A DNA stretch of 64,000 bases from an uncultured Pelagibacteraceae bacterium (GCA_902619925.1 CACNFY010000002.1:62001-126000); one strand, 5' to 3'. Shown: positions 37,914 through 48,552, counted from the first letter of the stretch. The notes: generated by a model not told the origin, from the sequence alone. Translations and numbers: made by a program.

Positions 37914-40136
37914 ATGGAAATAAAAAAAGTAGTTGTCATTGGATCGGGTACAATGGGAAGCGGTATAGCTGCACATTTATGTAACGCAGATGTTCCCGTA
38001 ACACTTTTAGATTTAAAAACGGAAATAAGCGAAAAGGCTCGTGAGAGAATTTATAAATCAAGACCGCCTTTGCTACTAGATAAATCAAAAATAAATAATA
38101 TTAAAGTTGGTAATATTAATGATGATTTTGATGCAGTTAAAGATGCAGACTGGATTGTAGAAGCTGTTGTTGAAAGAATAGATATAAAACACGAAATATA
38201 TTCTAAGATATTCAAAAATCGTAAAGATGGGGCTATTGTATCTTCTAATACTTCATCAATACCAATAAAAGTATTATCAGAAAAGCTTACAGACAACGAG
38301 AAAAAAGATTTTTGTATTACGCACTTTTTCAACCCTGTACGATATATGGGCTTGCTTGAGATTGTTAAAAATGAAAATAATGATTTAGATAAAATTAATT
38401 CTTTAAAAATTTTTTGTGAAAAAGAGCTAGGTAAAGGCGCCATTGTGTGTAATGACACTCCAGGATTTCTTGGAAATAGAATTGGTGTTTACGCAATGCA
38501 AGTTGCTATGACCGAAGCAATTAAAATGAAGCTATCAATAGAAGAAGCGGATGCAGTTTTTGGAAGACCAATGGGTATACCAAAAACTGGAGTATTTGGA
38601 TTATATGATTTGATAGGTATTGATTTAATGGTTGATGTATTAAAAAGTTTTAAGAAAGAGTTGTCTAAAACAGATGATTTTCATAATGTAGCAAAAGAAA
38701 TTCCGTTAATAACAAAATTAATTAAAGATGGGTACACTGGTAGAAAGGGTAAAGGTGGATTTTATAGAATAAATAAATCGAATAAAGATAAAGTATTAGA
38801 GGCAATCAACCTTGATACTGAAAAATATTTTCCGTCTAAAAAAATTGACCTAAAAATGGATACTGTCGATATAGTTGGGTTAATTAATAGAGACGATAAA
38901 TATGGAAGATATTCGTGGTCAGTAATTTCCAAAATAATTACATATGCTTCCTCATTAGTACCTGGTATCACAGATAAATTTAATGACATTGATGAAGCAA
39001 TGAGATTAGGTTTTAATTGGGCGATGGGACCATTTGAAATGTTAAATGAGATAGGTCCAAAAAATTTTTTTGAAAGACTAGGACAAATTAAAAATAATGA
39101 GTTTTTAGAAAATTTATCAAAATCTAATAATGAAAATTTTTATGGAAAAAGACAATTGTATACTGATATTGAAACATTAGGTAAAATAAAACCATCTGCA
39201 TTAAAAATTGATAAAAATAAATCTGCAAATATTTACCGTTTCAAAGATTATAATATTGTAGAATTTACTACTAAAGCTAATGCGCTTGATTATGATTCTA
39301 TGGACTGTTTAAAAAATGCTACTGACAAACCATTAATAATAATTAATGAGAGTATGCAGTTTTCAGCTGGAGTAAACCTTTCTTATACAATGGACTTTGT
39401 AAATAAAGGCGATTTCAAATCTGTTGAAAAATTTATTAAATATTTTCAAGAAACTTGTAAACATTTAAAATACTCAAAATTTCCAGTAGTTTCAGCTCCT
39501 TCAGGACTTACTTTAGGTGGGGGATTTGAGGTTCTTGTTCAAAGTAATTTTGTAGCTTCACACACAAATATTGTTGTTGGGCTAGTTGAGACTATGGTTG
39601 GATTAGTTCCTGCCGGGGGTGGGTGCAAAGAAATGCTTTGGAGATGGTCCCAAACAGAAGAAGCAAAACTAGATCCTGATTTTGCACCATTAAAAGTATT
39701 TGAAATTATTGGATATGGCAAAACGGCAACATCACCGGTTGAAGCTGAACCATTAAAGTATTTAATGCCAAATGATAAAAAAATTATGAATAGAAATAGT
39801 TTATTTCCAGCTGCGCTAAAATTAATTAGCGAGAATAAGAATTTTTCTCCAGTCTCAGAGTGTAAGTTCAAATTATCAGGAAAAACTCTTAAAAATAAAA
39901 TGATTAAAGTACTTGAAAAATTATATAATGACAAAATCATATTGGATCATGGGATGGTAGTTGGGTCAGAATTAGCAAATGTGCTTAGTGGTGGCGAAAC
40001 ATCAATTGATAAAACTCTTTCAGAAAATGATTTATATAAATTAGAATTGGAATCTTTTATGAGATTGATCGAGACTAAAAAAACACAAGACCGAATTAAT
40101 CACACTCTTTCTACAGGTAAGCCTTTAGTCAATTAA
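37914..40136 (+). CDS. 3-hydroxyacyl-CoA dehydrogenase / enoyl-CoA hydratase fusion (FadN-like domain order)
   Basis: VVVIGSGTMGSGIAAHLCNADVPVTLLDL; NTPGFLGNRIG; C-terminal crotonase region SAPSGLTLGGGFEVLVQSNFVASH. Confidence 0.83.
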   Translation: MEIKKVVVIGSGTMGSGIAAHLCNADVPVTLLDLKTEISEKARERIYKSRPPLLLDKSKINNIKVGNINDDFDAVKDADWIVEAVVERIDIKHEIYSKIFKNRKDGAIVSSNTSSIPIKVLSEKLTDNEKKDFCITHFFNPVRYMGLLEIVKNENNDLDKINSLKIFCEKELGKGAIVCNDTPGFLGNRIGVYAMQVAMTEAIKMKLSIEEADAVFGRPMGIPKTGVFGLYDLIGIDLMVDVLKSFKKELSKTDDFHNVAKEIPLITKLIKDGYTGRKGKGGFYRINKSNKDKVLEAINLDTEKYFPSKKIDLKMDTVDIVGLINRDDKYGRYSWSVISKIITYASSLVPGITDKFNDIDEAMRLGFNWAMGPFEMLNEIGPKNFFERLGQIKNNEFLENLSKSNNENFYGKRQLYTDIETLGKIKPSALKIDKNKSANIYRFKDYNIVEFTTKANALDYDSMDCLKNATDKPLIIINESMQFSAGVNLSYTMDFVNKGDFKSVEKFIKYFQETCKHLKYSKFPVVSAPSGLTLGGGFEVLVQSNFVASHTNIVVGLVETMVGLVPAGGGCKEMLWRWSQTEEAKLDPDFAPLKVFEIIGYGKTATSPVEAEPLKYLMPNDKKIMNRNSLFPAALKLISENKNFSPVSECKFKLSGKTLKNKMIKVLEKLYNDKIILDHGMVVGSELANVLSGGETSIDKTLSENDLYKLELESFMRLIETKKTQDRINHTLSTGKPLVN

Positions 40137-40782
40137 TATTTCTTAACATTCTAAAAGTTTCAATGAAGTCGGGCCTGAGTATATATTCTCTTTTATCGTC
40201 GTTTTTAATTTTTGTTAATACATTTAAACCATATTTCACTTTACCCACTGGTGAATATTCCCCTTCAAAAAGCGGAGCATCTTTTAATAAAATAAAAAAT
40301 TGAGTATCTTCTGTGTCTCTTTTATATGTTCTAGCCATAGCAACTGTACCTTTTACAAAATCAAAGGTATTATCTGTTTCCGTTTTAATAGTTCCATATT
40401 TTGACTTACCATTTCCTATTTTTGCATAATTTAAATCTCCCCTTTTACCATACTCGGTGTCCCCTGATTGGACTAAGACGTTTTTTATAACTCTATGAAA
40501 AGCAACGTTGTCATACTCTTTGTTTTCAATAAGCATTTTAAATCTTTTTACAGAATTTGGTGATATATTTGGAAATAATTCAATAATTACATTCCCACAC
40601 GGTGCTCTAAGTACAGCAATATTTTCTGGTTTATTAAATTTTATTTTTTTCGGATTATGATCTTTTACTAACAAACACTTATTTTTGATTATAAAAAAAG
40701 ATCCTGAGCTAAAAATAAATAAAGAAATTAAAAAAATTAATAATATTTTTTCAGATTTTGATTGTTTAATTTTATTTATCAT
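40129..40782 (-). CDS. Membrane-anchored/exported cyclophilin-type peptidyl-prolyl isomerase
   Basis: N-terminal TM; VIIELFPNISPNSVKRF, YDNVAFHRVI, KGTVAMART, DTQFFILLKDAP. Confidence 0.82.
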   Translation of the reverse strand: MINKIKQSKSEKILLIFLISLFIFSSGSFFIIKNKCLLVKDHNPKKIKFNKPENIAVLRAPCGNVIIELFPNISPNSVKRFKMLIENKEYDNVAFHRVIKNVLVQSGDTEYGKRGDLNYAKIGNGKSKYGTIKTETDNTFDFVKGTVAMARTYKRDTEDTQFFILLKDAPLFEGEYSPVGKVKYGLNVLTKIKNDDKREYILRPDFIETFRMLRNIN

Positions 40783-41522
40783 AACTTAAATTTAAAATTT
40801 TTGTCAATTAATTGAATATTTAATTTAATAAAATTTACTTTTTTTTTTAAATTATCGTCGTTTTGCAATTTCTTTTTTAACCCTGAATTCTTAATCATTA
40901 AAAATGAAAAGGTTTCAGCCATATCTTCACCTACAGTAGACTGAGAATATTCTGACAAAAATCCTTTTTTTTCTCTTAATAATTTCATACCAAACTTATC
41001 TGTACAAGTTGAACATGACTGATATTTAAAATTTTCAGAATTAAATTTTTTCCATTTTTCGTAGTCAAACAACTCTCTGTATTGGTCATTAATTATGTGA
41101 AAAATTTCATGATGTATTGTCCTAGATAATTTATAATCACCTGTATTAATATTAACTATTATAGTTTTTAACGGGTGATTTGGAACTCCTAAAGCAGGTA
41201 TTGAGGCTACTTCTAAATCTTTACATAGCACTATAAACCTCAAGTTAATTTTAGTTAAAAATTCGTTAGTATATAAATCTAAGCTCTCTTTAATCAATTT
41301 TTGTTTTTCTTTAACTAGTTGATTACTGGGGCTATAACATTCTACATTATTATCTTTAATACCCACTTTAAAATATTTTTTTGCTTTAAAAGTTTTAATT
41401 CTATTGTTATTTTCAACATCTATTATTTCTAAGTTTGGTATTTTCAACAGGTAATTAATTGTATCCGCTAAGACATTAGAAGAAAAAAATAAAACAATTG
41501 TTAATATTTTTATAAGTTTCAT
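40779..41522 (-). CDS. Exported putative zinc metallopeptidase (HExxH)
   Basis: Signal peptide; TIHHEIFHIINDQYRELF; CSTC pair. Confidence 0.6.
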   Translation of the reverse strand: MKLIKILTIVLFFSSNVLADTINYLLKIPNLEIIDVENNNRIKTFKAKKYFKVGIKDNNVECYSPSNQLVKEKQKLIKESLDLYTNEFLTKINLRFIVLCKDLEVASIPALGVPNHPLKTIIVNINTGDYKLSRTIHHEIFHIINDQYRELFDYEKWKKFNSENFKYQSCSTCTDKFGMKLLREKKGFLSEYSQSTVGEDMAETFSFLMIKNSGLKKKLQNDDNLKKKVNFIKLNIQLIDKNFKFKL

Positions 41523-41573
41523 TAAATTAAATTATTATTAGATATTTGTAGAATGTGATATATTAATATCAAT

Positions 41574-41687
41574 ATGAAAAAAAGTAGAAGTAAATCTGCA
41601 GAAAAAATTCTTTTTTCTTGGAGAAAAGCAATGCCATTTTACTATGCTGCTGCTTGGATAATTTTATTAATAATAATAGTTAAATAA
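41574..41687 (+). CDS. Candidate 37-aa single-TM small protein
   Basis: MKKSRSKSAEKILFSWRKAMPFYYAAAWIILLIIIVK read from sequence; basic N-terminus then TM. Confidence 0.45.
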   Translation: MKKSRSKSAEKILFSWRKAMPFYYAAAWIILLIIIVK

Positions 41688-41694
41688 ATTATTC

Positions 41695-42675
41695 ATGAAT
41701 TCTATGAATTATAGAATTGATAACCTACAGTATTGCAATTGGTCTGAGAAAATATTCAAAATAACCAGAGAAGCAGAACTTGATGCAATTCATGTAACAA
41801 TAGCTTATCATGAGAACTTTGATGAGGTCTTAAAAAATATTCAGACTTGGAATAAGTACTTTAATGAATTTGAAAATTTAATTTTTTCAGGAAAAAATTT
41901 TAGGGATATCGAAAAAGCTCGTAAAGAAAATAAAACAGCTGTTTTTTTTGGATTTCAAAATTGTTCTCCAATTGGCGATAATATACACCTAATTGAAAAA
42001 ATCCATAATTTGGGAATTTTATTTATGCAGTTGACTTATAATAATCAATCTTTATTAGCCACAGGTTGCTATGAGGATACTGATAGTGGTGTTACAAGAA
42101 TGGGCAAAGAAGTGATCAAAGAAATGAATAGATTAGGAGTTGTTATTGATATGTCGCATTCAGCTGAAAAATCCACTATTGATGCAATCAATTTATCATC
42201 AGAACCAATTGCAATAACACATGCAAATCCCTCATTCTGGTTTGAAACAAAGAGAAATAAATCAAACGAAGTTTTAAAGGCCTTAGCAGAAACTGGGGGC
42301 ATGATTGGACATTCTTTATACCCACATCATTTAAAAGATAAATCGAATTGCACATTAGAAAGTTTTTGTGAAATGATCGCAAAAACAGCAGACCTTATTG
42401 GAGTGGAACACATCGGTATCGGTTCAGACTTATGCACAGGTCAGCCAGATACTGTAGTTGAGTGGATGCGCAATGGAAAGTGGACAAAAACAAAAGACTA
42501 TGGAGAGGGAACAAAACAGAATTCAAATTTTCCAAAACAACCAGATTGGTTTGTGGACGCAAGTGGTTTCAAAAACTTGGAAAAGGGACTAAAAAATATT
42601 GGTTTCAATGATAAAGAGACAAATGATATTTTGGGAAATAATTGGTACAATTTTTATAAAGGAATTAAAAATTAA
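41695..42675 (+). CDS. Membrane dipeptidase-like (M19 renal dipeptidase family)
   Basis: LGILFMQLTYNNQSLLATGC; VVIDMSHSAEKSTIDAI; ITHANPSF; HIGIGSDLC. Confidence 0.83.
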   Translation: MNSMNYRIDNLQYCNWSEKIFKITREAELDAIHVTIAYHENFDEVLKNIQTWNKYFNEFENLIFSGKNFRDIEKARKENKTAVFFGFQNCSPIGDNIHLIEKIHNLGILFMQLTYNNQSLLATGCYEDTDSGVTRMGKEVIKEMNRLGVVIDMSHSAEKSTIDAINLSSEPIAITHANPSFWFETKRNKSNEVLKALAETGGMIGHSLYPHHLKDKSNCTLESFCEMIAKTADLIGVEHIGIGSDLCTGQPDTVVEWMRNGKWTKTKDYGEGTKQNSNFPKQPDWFVDASGFKNLEKGLKNIGFNDKETNDILGNNWYNFYKGIKN

Positions 42676-44339
42676 TGCCAAATATTACTTTAAGACATCC
42701 TGAAGATGTTATGAAACTATCCAGACTTGGTTCATTTCATCAATCTAAATTATCTTTTTTAAGAAGTTTTATTCGGGAGTTTAAAAACTGGGAATTTAAT
42801 AGAGATATATTTGATTTAGATAAATATGGTTATGGAGTTGCTGTTTATTCTGTAAGAAAAAACAAAAGAGTATATTCGCTAATTTGTTTTTCCCAGCTTA
42901 TTAATGCTGAGGAGAGATCTGATAGAGTAATAGCAACCAAATGGGATGCTGCTTTTGTACTTCATGATGGTGTACCCACTAAAAAAGATATTGAAAGACT
43001 AAAAGAAAACGTACCGAAACAAGAAATCGGTAGAATGTCAAACAAAGAGCTTGCATTATCTAGGGCAAATAGATCTGTAAGAATTTTTGATTATGTTGTA
43101 AATTCTTTAAGTTCCGGCAAGCAACCAGACACAAACCTTTTAAATAAAGTAGGTTATTTATATAGAACAACAGCCGTGTATGGTTCAGGTAAGTTTGGTT
43201 TAGCAGATAGATTTAGAATAAAAGATAGAGAAGAAATTTGTGGTCCTTTTAGACTTGAGATGATGTTGGTATATTTAGTTAGGCAGTTTACTTTTGATCA
43301 AATTAATCATATTTCGAAGATGAAAAATCCTGATGAATTTATCAGCCTTGATAAAAAAATTGCAAGAAACTTAGGTATTGGTAATTCTACTGGTCTTGGT
43401 ATGGCGCCTTTTATTGTTAATCACCCAACATTATTACATCAATGGATTTATAATCGAGAAACAGCACTTAAAGAAATTAGATTAATAGAAAATGTAAAAG
43501 AAAAAGAAATAAAACATTTCAAATTTTGTTTAGAAAAATCAAAAAAAAATATTGTTTCTTGGTTTACTGATAGCAAATACCAAAATAAAAAAATTAAATC
43601 CTTAAAGAATGATCTAGTAAAATTTAAAGAATATTTTTCAAACTTAGATTTTGTTAACAAAAAATACTTGTGGAACGAAGTTTATTTGTGGATAGATAAG
43701 TATTTAGATGAAGAATGTAGTGAATATTTAATTTCTATGATGATGGAGCCATATGATAAAATAATTGAACCTTTAGTTAAAAATATGAGCTCTGATGAAG
43801 ATAAATATTTTAATATACCATCAAGTCGAAAATTATTAGATTTAAAAAAAATTATTGAAGCTAAATATAATTCAATTTTAAATATAAATTTTAAAGACAA
43901 AAAATCAAATACTTTTTTTTGGTTTATTTCAAAGAATAAAGAGGAGCCAAGAATAGCAAAGAGATTTGACGAGCCAGGTTCTGATCTTGAACAACCATTA
44001 GCAATAGCTAGAGACATTAAAAAATTATATGAAAAGATTTCTGATCAAAATTTATCAAAAACTGTTGCAGATTTCTTAGTTGACCATGATGAGTTGAGAC
44101 ATGTAGTAAGAAGAATTTTTATTTCAGAAAAATTTCAATACTCTGAAATTCAAGATAATACAATTAGCGAAACTTTAATACCAATAGATATGTTAAGGCT
44201 TAAATTATCGTTTTTTGGAGCACAAAAATTTGATCCAAGATCAGATAAATGGTTAAGAATCTGTATGTACCAAGGAGCTCCATTAGTAAATGAATTAAAA
44301 AATTCAGATGATAACTGGATATACAATTCTATAAATTAG
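42675..44339 (+). CDS. Conserved-looking 554-aa protein of unknown function
   Basis: Long ORF with ATG overlapping upstream stop; no motif I recognise. Confidence 0.75.
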   Translation: MPNITLRHPEDVMKLSRLGSFHQSKLSFLRSFIREFKNWEFNRDIFDLDKYGYGVAVYSVRKNKRVYSLICFSQLINAEERSDRVIATKWDAAFVLHDGVPTKKDIERLKENVPKQEIGRMSNKELALSRANRSVRIFDYVVNSLSSGKQPDTNLLNKVGYLYRTTAVYGSGKFGLADRFRIKDREEICGPFRLEMMLVYLVRQFTFDQINHISKMKNPDEFISLDKKIARNLGIGNSTGLGMAPFIVNHPTLLHQWIYNRETALKEIRLIENVKEKEIKHFKFCLEKSKKNIVSWFTDSKYQNKKIKSLKNDLVKFKEYFSNLDFVNKKYLWNEVYLWIDKYLDEECSEYLISMMMEPYDKIIEPLVKNMSSDEDKYFNIPSSRKLLDLKKIIEAKYNSILNINFKDKKSNTFFWFISKNKEEPRIAKRFDEPGSDLEQPLAIARDIKKLYEKISDQNLSKTVADFLVDHDELRHVVRRIFISEKFQYSEIQDNTISETLIPIDMLRLKLSFFGAQKFDPRSDKWLRICMYQGAPLVNELKNSDDNWIYNSIN

Positions 44340-44341
44340 TT

Positions 44342-44950
44342 ATGATGTCTTTTAGTGAAATAGAAACTGTTTCAAAACGTGCTTCAAAAGCAACAGGATA
44401 TTCTTGGGGAATTTCTGAAGAGATTGGAAAATCAGTTAGAGTTCTTGAAATGTTTAATCTACCTGGTATCTCAACATTGAACCAATACCTAAAAAAAATA
44501 AAAAACAAACATCCAAAAAAATTGAAAAATATTTCAAAAATAAATAAATCAGATGAAGAGCTATGCCCTATATATACTGGGGTGAGTATTTTAGATAATT
44601 GTAACCGGTTAGAAAATATCAATATAATTAAGTTTTTTAATATAAATTATCCTTTATTAATTATACCTTTCTTAAGTAGATCATCAGAGATTACCAATAA
44701 AACAATACATGCAACTTTAGATGAGGTAAAATTTACTCTTAATAGTAACAAAACTATTTTTACAAATATTGAAAAAAGTAATGTTTTTAAAAATACTAAA
44801 GAACTAACAATTGAATTTAGTGAGAATAAAAATTTATTTACAGATATAGAGTGGAAAGAGTTGTATAAGCTTTCTGAGAATACATTTGTTCCTGAGTCAG
44901 ATAGTTTAAAAAATTCTGCTGCAGGAGCTGGTTTGACTGATAATGACTAA
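44342..44950 (+). CDS. DUF3726-like protein
   Basis: MSFSEIETVSKRASKATGYSWGISEEIGKSVRVLEMFNLPGI resembles DUF3726 N-terminus; ends overlapping next ORF. Confidence 0.6.
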   Translation: MMSFSEIETVSKRASKATGYSWGISEEIGKSVRVLEMFNLPGISTLNQYLKKIKNKHPKKLKNISKINKSDEELCPIYTGVSILDNCNRLENINIIKFFNINYPLLIIPFLSRSSEITNKTIHATLDEVKFTLNSNKTIFTNIEKSNVFKNTKELTIEFSENKNLFTDIEWKELYKLSENTFVPESDSLKNSAAGAGLTDND

Positions 44951-45902
44951 TAAAAATAAGACAATACAGCCACTTGATGGAACAAAAGTTCCTAGGTTTG
45001 CTGGACCTTCTACTTTTGCGAGATTGCCAGAAATTAGAGATGTAGATAAATGTAATATAGCTGTTGTTGGTATTCCTTTTGATGCTGGAACTAGCTTTAG
45101 GCCAGGAGCAAGATTTGGACCTCAAAGTGTAAGACAAGCCTCAAGACATTTACGAACAAATTATCATCCCAATTATGACGAAGAGCCTTTTAAAATTCTT
45201 CAAGTTGCTGATGCAGGTGACTTAGTTTGTAATCCTTTTAAAATTGATGAAGCTATAAAACAAATAGAAAAAGGCGCTATAGAATTACTAGATAAGGTTG
45301 ATGGATTGATTAGTATTGGAGGAGATCATACTATCGCATTTCCATTATTAAAAGCAGTTAACAAAAAATTTAATGGACCTGTAGCTTTAGTACATTTCGA
45401 CGCTCATCTTGATACTTGGGATACATATTTTGGAGCCCCTTTTACTCATGGTACTCCTTTTAGAAGAGCTAGAGAAGAAAATTTATTTCTCGATAATGCC
45501 TCTATGCATGTAGGCATACGTGGACCCTTATATAGTAGAGATGACTTAAAGAATGACGCAGACTTTGGATTTAAAATTATTCATTGTGATGAATTTCAAT
45601 CCCATGGCATAGATAAAATTGTAAAAAGAATTAAAGAAAGAGTAGGTGATAATCCGTTATATTTATCAATTGATATAGATGTTTTGGATCCAGCATTCGC
45701 ACCAGGAACAGGGACTCCAGAAATAGCAGGAATGACAAGTAGAGAAATGGTTAATGTTTTAAGAGGTCTTTCAGGATTAAATTTAATTTCAGCAGATGTG
45801 GTAGAGGTATCACCTGCATATGACCATGCCGAAGTTACTTCTTTAGCAGCAGCAACCATTGTCTATGAGCTTATAAACTTGTTTGCAAAAAGAAAAAGAT
45901 AG
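44943..45902 (+). CDS. speB: Agmatinase/ureohydrolase family protein
   Basis: GGDHTIAFPLL; HFDAHLDTWDT; SIDIDVLDPAFAPGTGTPEIAGM. Confidence 0.88.
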   Translation: MTNKNKTIQPLDGTKVPRFAGPSTFARLPEIRDVDKCNIAVVGIPFDAGTSFRPGARFGPQSVRQASRHLRTNYHPNYDEEPFKILQVADAGDLVCNPFKIDEAIKQIEKGAIELLDKVDGLISIGGDHTIAFPLLKAVNKKFNGPVALVHFDAHLDTWDTYFGAPFTHGTPFRRAREENLFLDNASMHVGIRGPLYSRDDLKNDADFGFKIIHCDEFQSHGIDKIVKRIKERVGDNPLYLSIDIDVLDPAFAPGTGTPEIAGMTSREMVNVLRGLSGLNLISADVVEVSPAYDHAEVTSLAAATIVYELINLFAKRKR

Positions 45903-45915
45903 GATATTTTTTATA

Positions 45916-47349
45916 ATGCTAAACAAAAGAAAATTTTATATTAATGGTCAATGGGTAGATCCAATAAAAACTGATGATTGTAATGTCATAAATCCGTCTA
46001 CAGAGGAAAATTGTGCCGTAATTTCAATTGGTAGTGAAGAGGATGTTAATATAGCAGTTAAATCTGCAAAAGATGCTTTTATAGATTGGGCATTTACATC
46101 TAAAGAGGAAAAAATAAAATTACTAGAGACTTTATATTCGAATTATAAAAAAAGATGGGCAGATTTCGCAAATGCGATCACAATGGAAATGGGTGCCCCA
46201 AAAGATTTTGCAACAAAACTTCAAGCTGCGACTGGTGCAAGTCATATGAAATCATTTATTAGATATTTAAAAAATTTTGAATTTGAAAAACCTTTAGGAG
46301 AACATGCTCCCAATCAAAGATTATTATATGAACCCAAAGGAGTTTGTGCTCTTATTACTCCTTGGAATTGGCCAATGAACCAAGTTTGTTTAAAAGTTAT
46401 GCCAGCTTTATCAGCAGGATGTACCATGGTTTTAAAACCATCAGAACTTGCTCCATTATCCTCAATGATACTTGCCGAAATTATCGATGAAACAAAATTT
46501 CCTCCAGGTGTATTTAATTTAGTAAACGGTAATGGTGAAACTACTGGTAATGCATTAACCAGTCATCCAGATATAGACATGATTTCATTTACAGGATCTA
46601 CACGAGCAGGTGCATTAATATCAAAAAATGCAGCAAATGATTTTAAAAGAGTAAGTTTGGAATTAGGTGGCAAGGGAGCAAATATTGTTTTTAAAGATGC
46701 TGATCCAGAGGCTGTGGAAAGAGGTGCAACAAGATGTTTTAGAAATTCAGGACAATCTTGTAATGCGCCTACAAGAATGTTAGTTGAAAAACCTATATAT
46801 AAAGCCACAGTTGAGAGATTGATTAAGTTTGCAAATAATTTCAAAGTAGACGATCCAACAAAAGAGGGAGATCATATTGGTCCAGTAATTTCAGAGGCAC
46901 AATTTAATAAAATACAGGGTTTAATACAAAAAGGAATAGATGAGGGCGCAAATCTTGTTGCAGGAGGGCTAGGAAAACCAGAAGGTTTGAGCAAAGGCTA
47001 TTATGTTAAACCTACGGTATTTGCAGACGTAAAAAATAATATGGAGATTGCTCAAACAGAAATTTTTGGACCTGTATTATCAGTAATACCATTTGAGACT
47101 GAAGAAGAAGCTATTTTAATTGCAAATGATACTTCTTACGGGTTGACAAACTATATTCAAACACAAGACCAAAAAAAAGTTCATAGAGTTGCAAGAAAAT
47201 TAAGATCAGGTATGGTTGATGTTAATGGTGCTGGTATAGCAGTAGATGCTCCATTTGGAGGTTTTAAACATTCAGGAATAGGAAGAGAAGCAGGACAAGA
47301 TGGTCTTCTTGAGTTTTTAGAAGTAAAATCCGTAGGTGGATGGAGTTAA
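45916..47349 (+). CDS. NAD(P)-dependent aldehyde dehydrogenase; start revised to ATG at 45916
   Basis: ITPWNWPMNQVCLKVMPALSAGCTMVLKPSE; FTGSTRAGALI; ELGGKGANIVF; NSGQSCNAPTR. Confidence 0.9.
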   Translation: MLNKRKFYINGQWVDPIKTDDCNVINPSTEENCAVISIGSEEDVNIAVKSAKDAFIDWAFTSKEEKIKLLETLYSNYKKRWADFANAITMEMGAPKDFATKLQAATGASHMKSFIRYLKNFEFEKPLGEHAPNQRLLYEPKGVCALITPWNWPMNQVCLKVMPALSAGCTMVLKPSELAPLSSMILAEIIDETKFPPGVFNLVNGNGETTGNALTSHPDIDMISFTGSTRAGALISKNAANDFKRVSLELGGKGANIVFKDADPEAVERGATRCFRNSGQSCNAPTRMLVEKPIYKATVERLIKFANNFKVDDPTKEGDHIGPVISEAQFNKIQGLIQKGIDEGANLVAGGLGKPEGLSKGYYVKPTVFADVKNNMEIAQTEIFGPVLSVIPFETEEEAILIANDTSYGLTNYIQTQDQKKVHRVARKLRSGMVDVNGAGIAVDAPFGGFKHSGIGREAGQDGLLEFLEVKSVGGWS

Positions 47350-48530
47350 TTTATTATAGATTTATTTTTTACTCCATCCAAAAATGATAAGCATTTTTTA
47401 ATTTCACTCAATTCTATAAATTCATCTATTTTATGTGCTTGTTCAATTGAACCAGGACCACATACAACAGTGCTAATACCTATTTCTTGAAACAGTCCAG
47501 CCTCAGTACCAAATGATACTACTTCCCTTTCATTATCTCTAGTAATACTTGAAACAAATTCGCATGCTCTAGAGTCATTTACCCGATTAAATCCAATTAT
47601 TTCACCAATAATTTCTTTTCTTATTGATGAGTTTGGATAAATTTTTTTCATTTCTGGTAATAAATGATTATTTGCATATTCGTCTATTTCCTTATTTAAA
47701 AATAAACCATCTTCTTTATTTATCGGTCTTGTCTCCCAATTTACATGACATTTATCAGCAATTACATTGTGAGCTATTCCTCCAAAAATTCCTCCTACAG
47801 ATAAAGTTGAATAAGGAGGATCGAATATAGAATCGTTAGGTTGTCTGTTTTCCAAACTTTTTCTTAATGATAAGAGTTTATTGACATATTTTGTTGCGAA
47901 CTCAGCTGCATTAACTCCTTCATCAGGTTTTGAGCTATGTCCAGCAAGACCTTCAAAATAAGTTGTGTATTCGTAACAACCTTTGTGAGAATCTATTATT
48001 TTCATTTTTGTAGGCTCACCTACAATACAAATACCATTTGTAATATTTCTTTTTTTTAACTCTTTAATTAATAAAGGCGCTCCAATACAAGCAGTCTCTT
48101 CATCAAATGTTAGGGAAAAATGAATGTCTCTTGAAAGATTTGATTTCGAAAAAACTTCAGCAAAAGCCAATGAGCATGCCAAAAAACCCTTCATGTCACA
48201 AGAACCTCTTCCATACAATTTATCTCCTTTAATTTCTGCTTTAAAAGGATCGGTCGACCAGCCTTTTGAAACAGGGACAACATCCGTATGTCCAGATAAA
48301 ATTAATGGTTCTACTCCATTTGGTTTTTTTGCTTTTAAAGTAGCAAAAAGGTTAACTCTTTTTTTGTTATCATCAAAAACTTTAAATGAGGACGCACCAC
48401 AATTATTTAAAATATTTTCACAATAATTAATTAATGAAGAATTATTTTCCCCTGAAATTGTTTTAAAACCTATAAGATCCTTAAGAATCTTTATTGATTT
48501 TTCGAACAATTTGTTATCTATATTTATCAC
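47346..48530 (-). CDS. argE: M20 peptidase, acetylornithine deacetylase-like
   Basis: LSGHTDVVPV; YGRGSCDMKGFLA; TFDEETACIGA; GLAGHSSKPDEGVNA. Confidence 0.83.
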   Translation of the reverse strand: MINIDNKLFEKSIKILKDLIGFKTISGENNSSLINYCENILNNCGASSFKVFDDNKKRVNLFATLKAKKPNGVEPLILSGHTDVVPVSKGWSTDPFKAEIKGDKLYGRGSCDMKGFLACSLAFAEVFSKSNLSRDIHFSLTFDEETACIGAPLLIKELKKRNITNGICIVGEPTKMKIIDSHKGCYEYTTYFEGLAGHSSKPDEGVNAAEFATKYVNKLLSLRKSLENRQPNDSIFDPPYSTLSVGGIFGGIAHNVIADKCHVNWETRPINKEDGLFLNKEIDEYANNHLLPEMKKIYPNSSIRKEIIGEIIGFNRVNDSRACEFVSSITRDNEREVVSFGTEAGLFQEIGISTVVCGPGSIEQAHKIDEFIELSEIKKCLSFLDGVKNKSIIN

Positions 48531-48552
48531 AACTTATTTATATATTATTATT

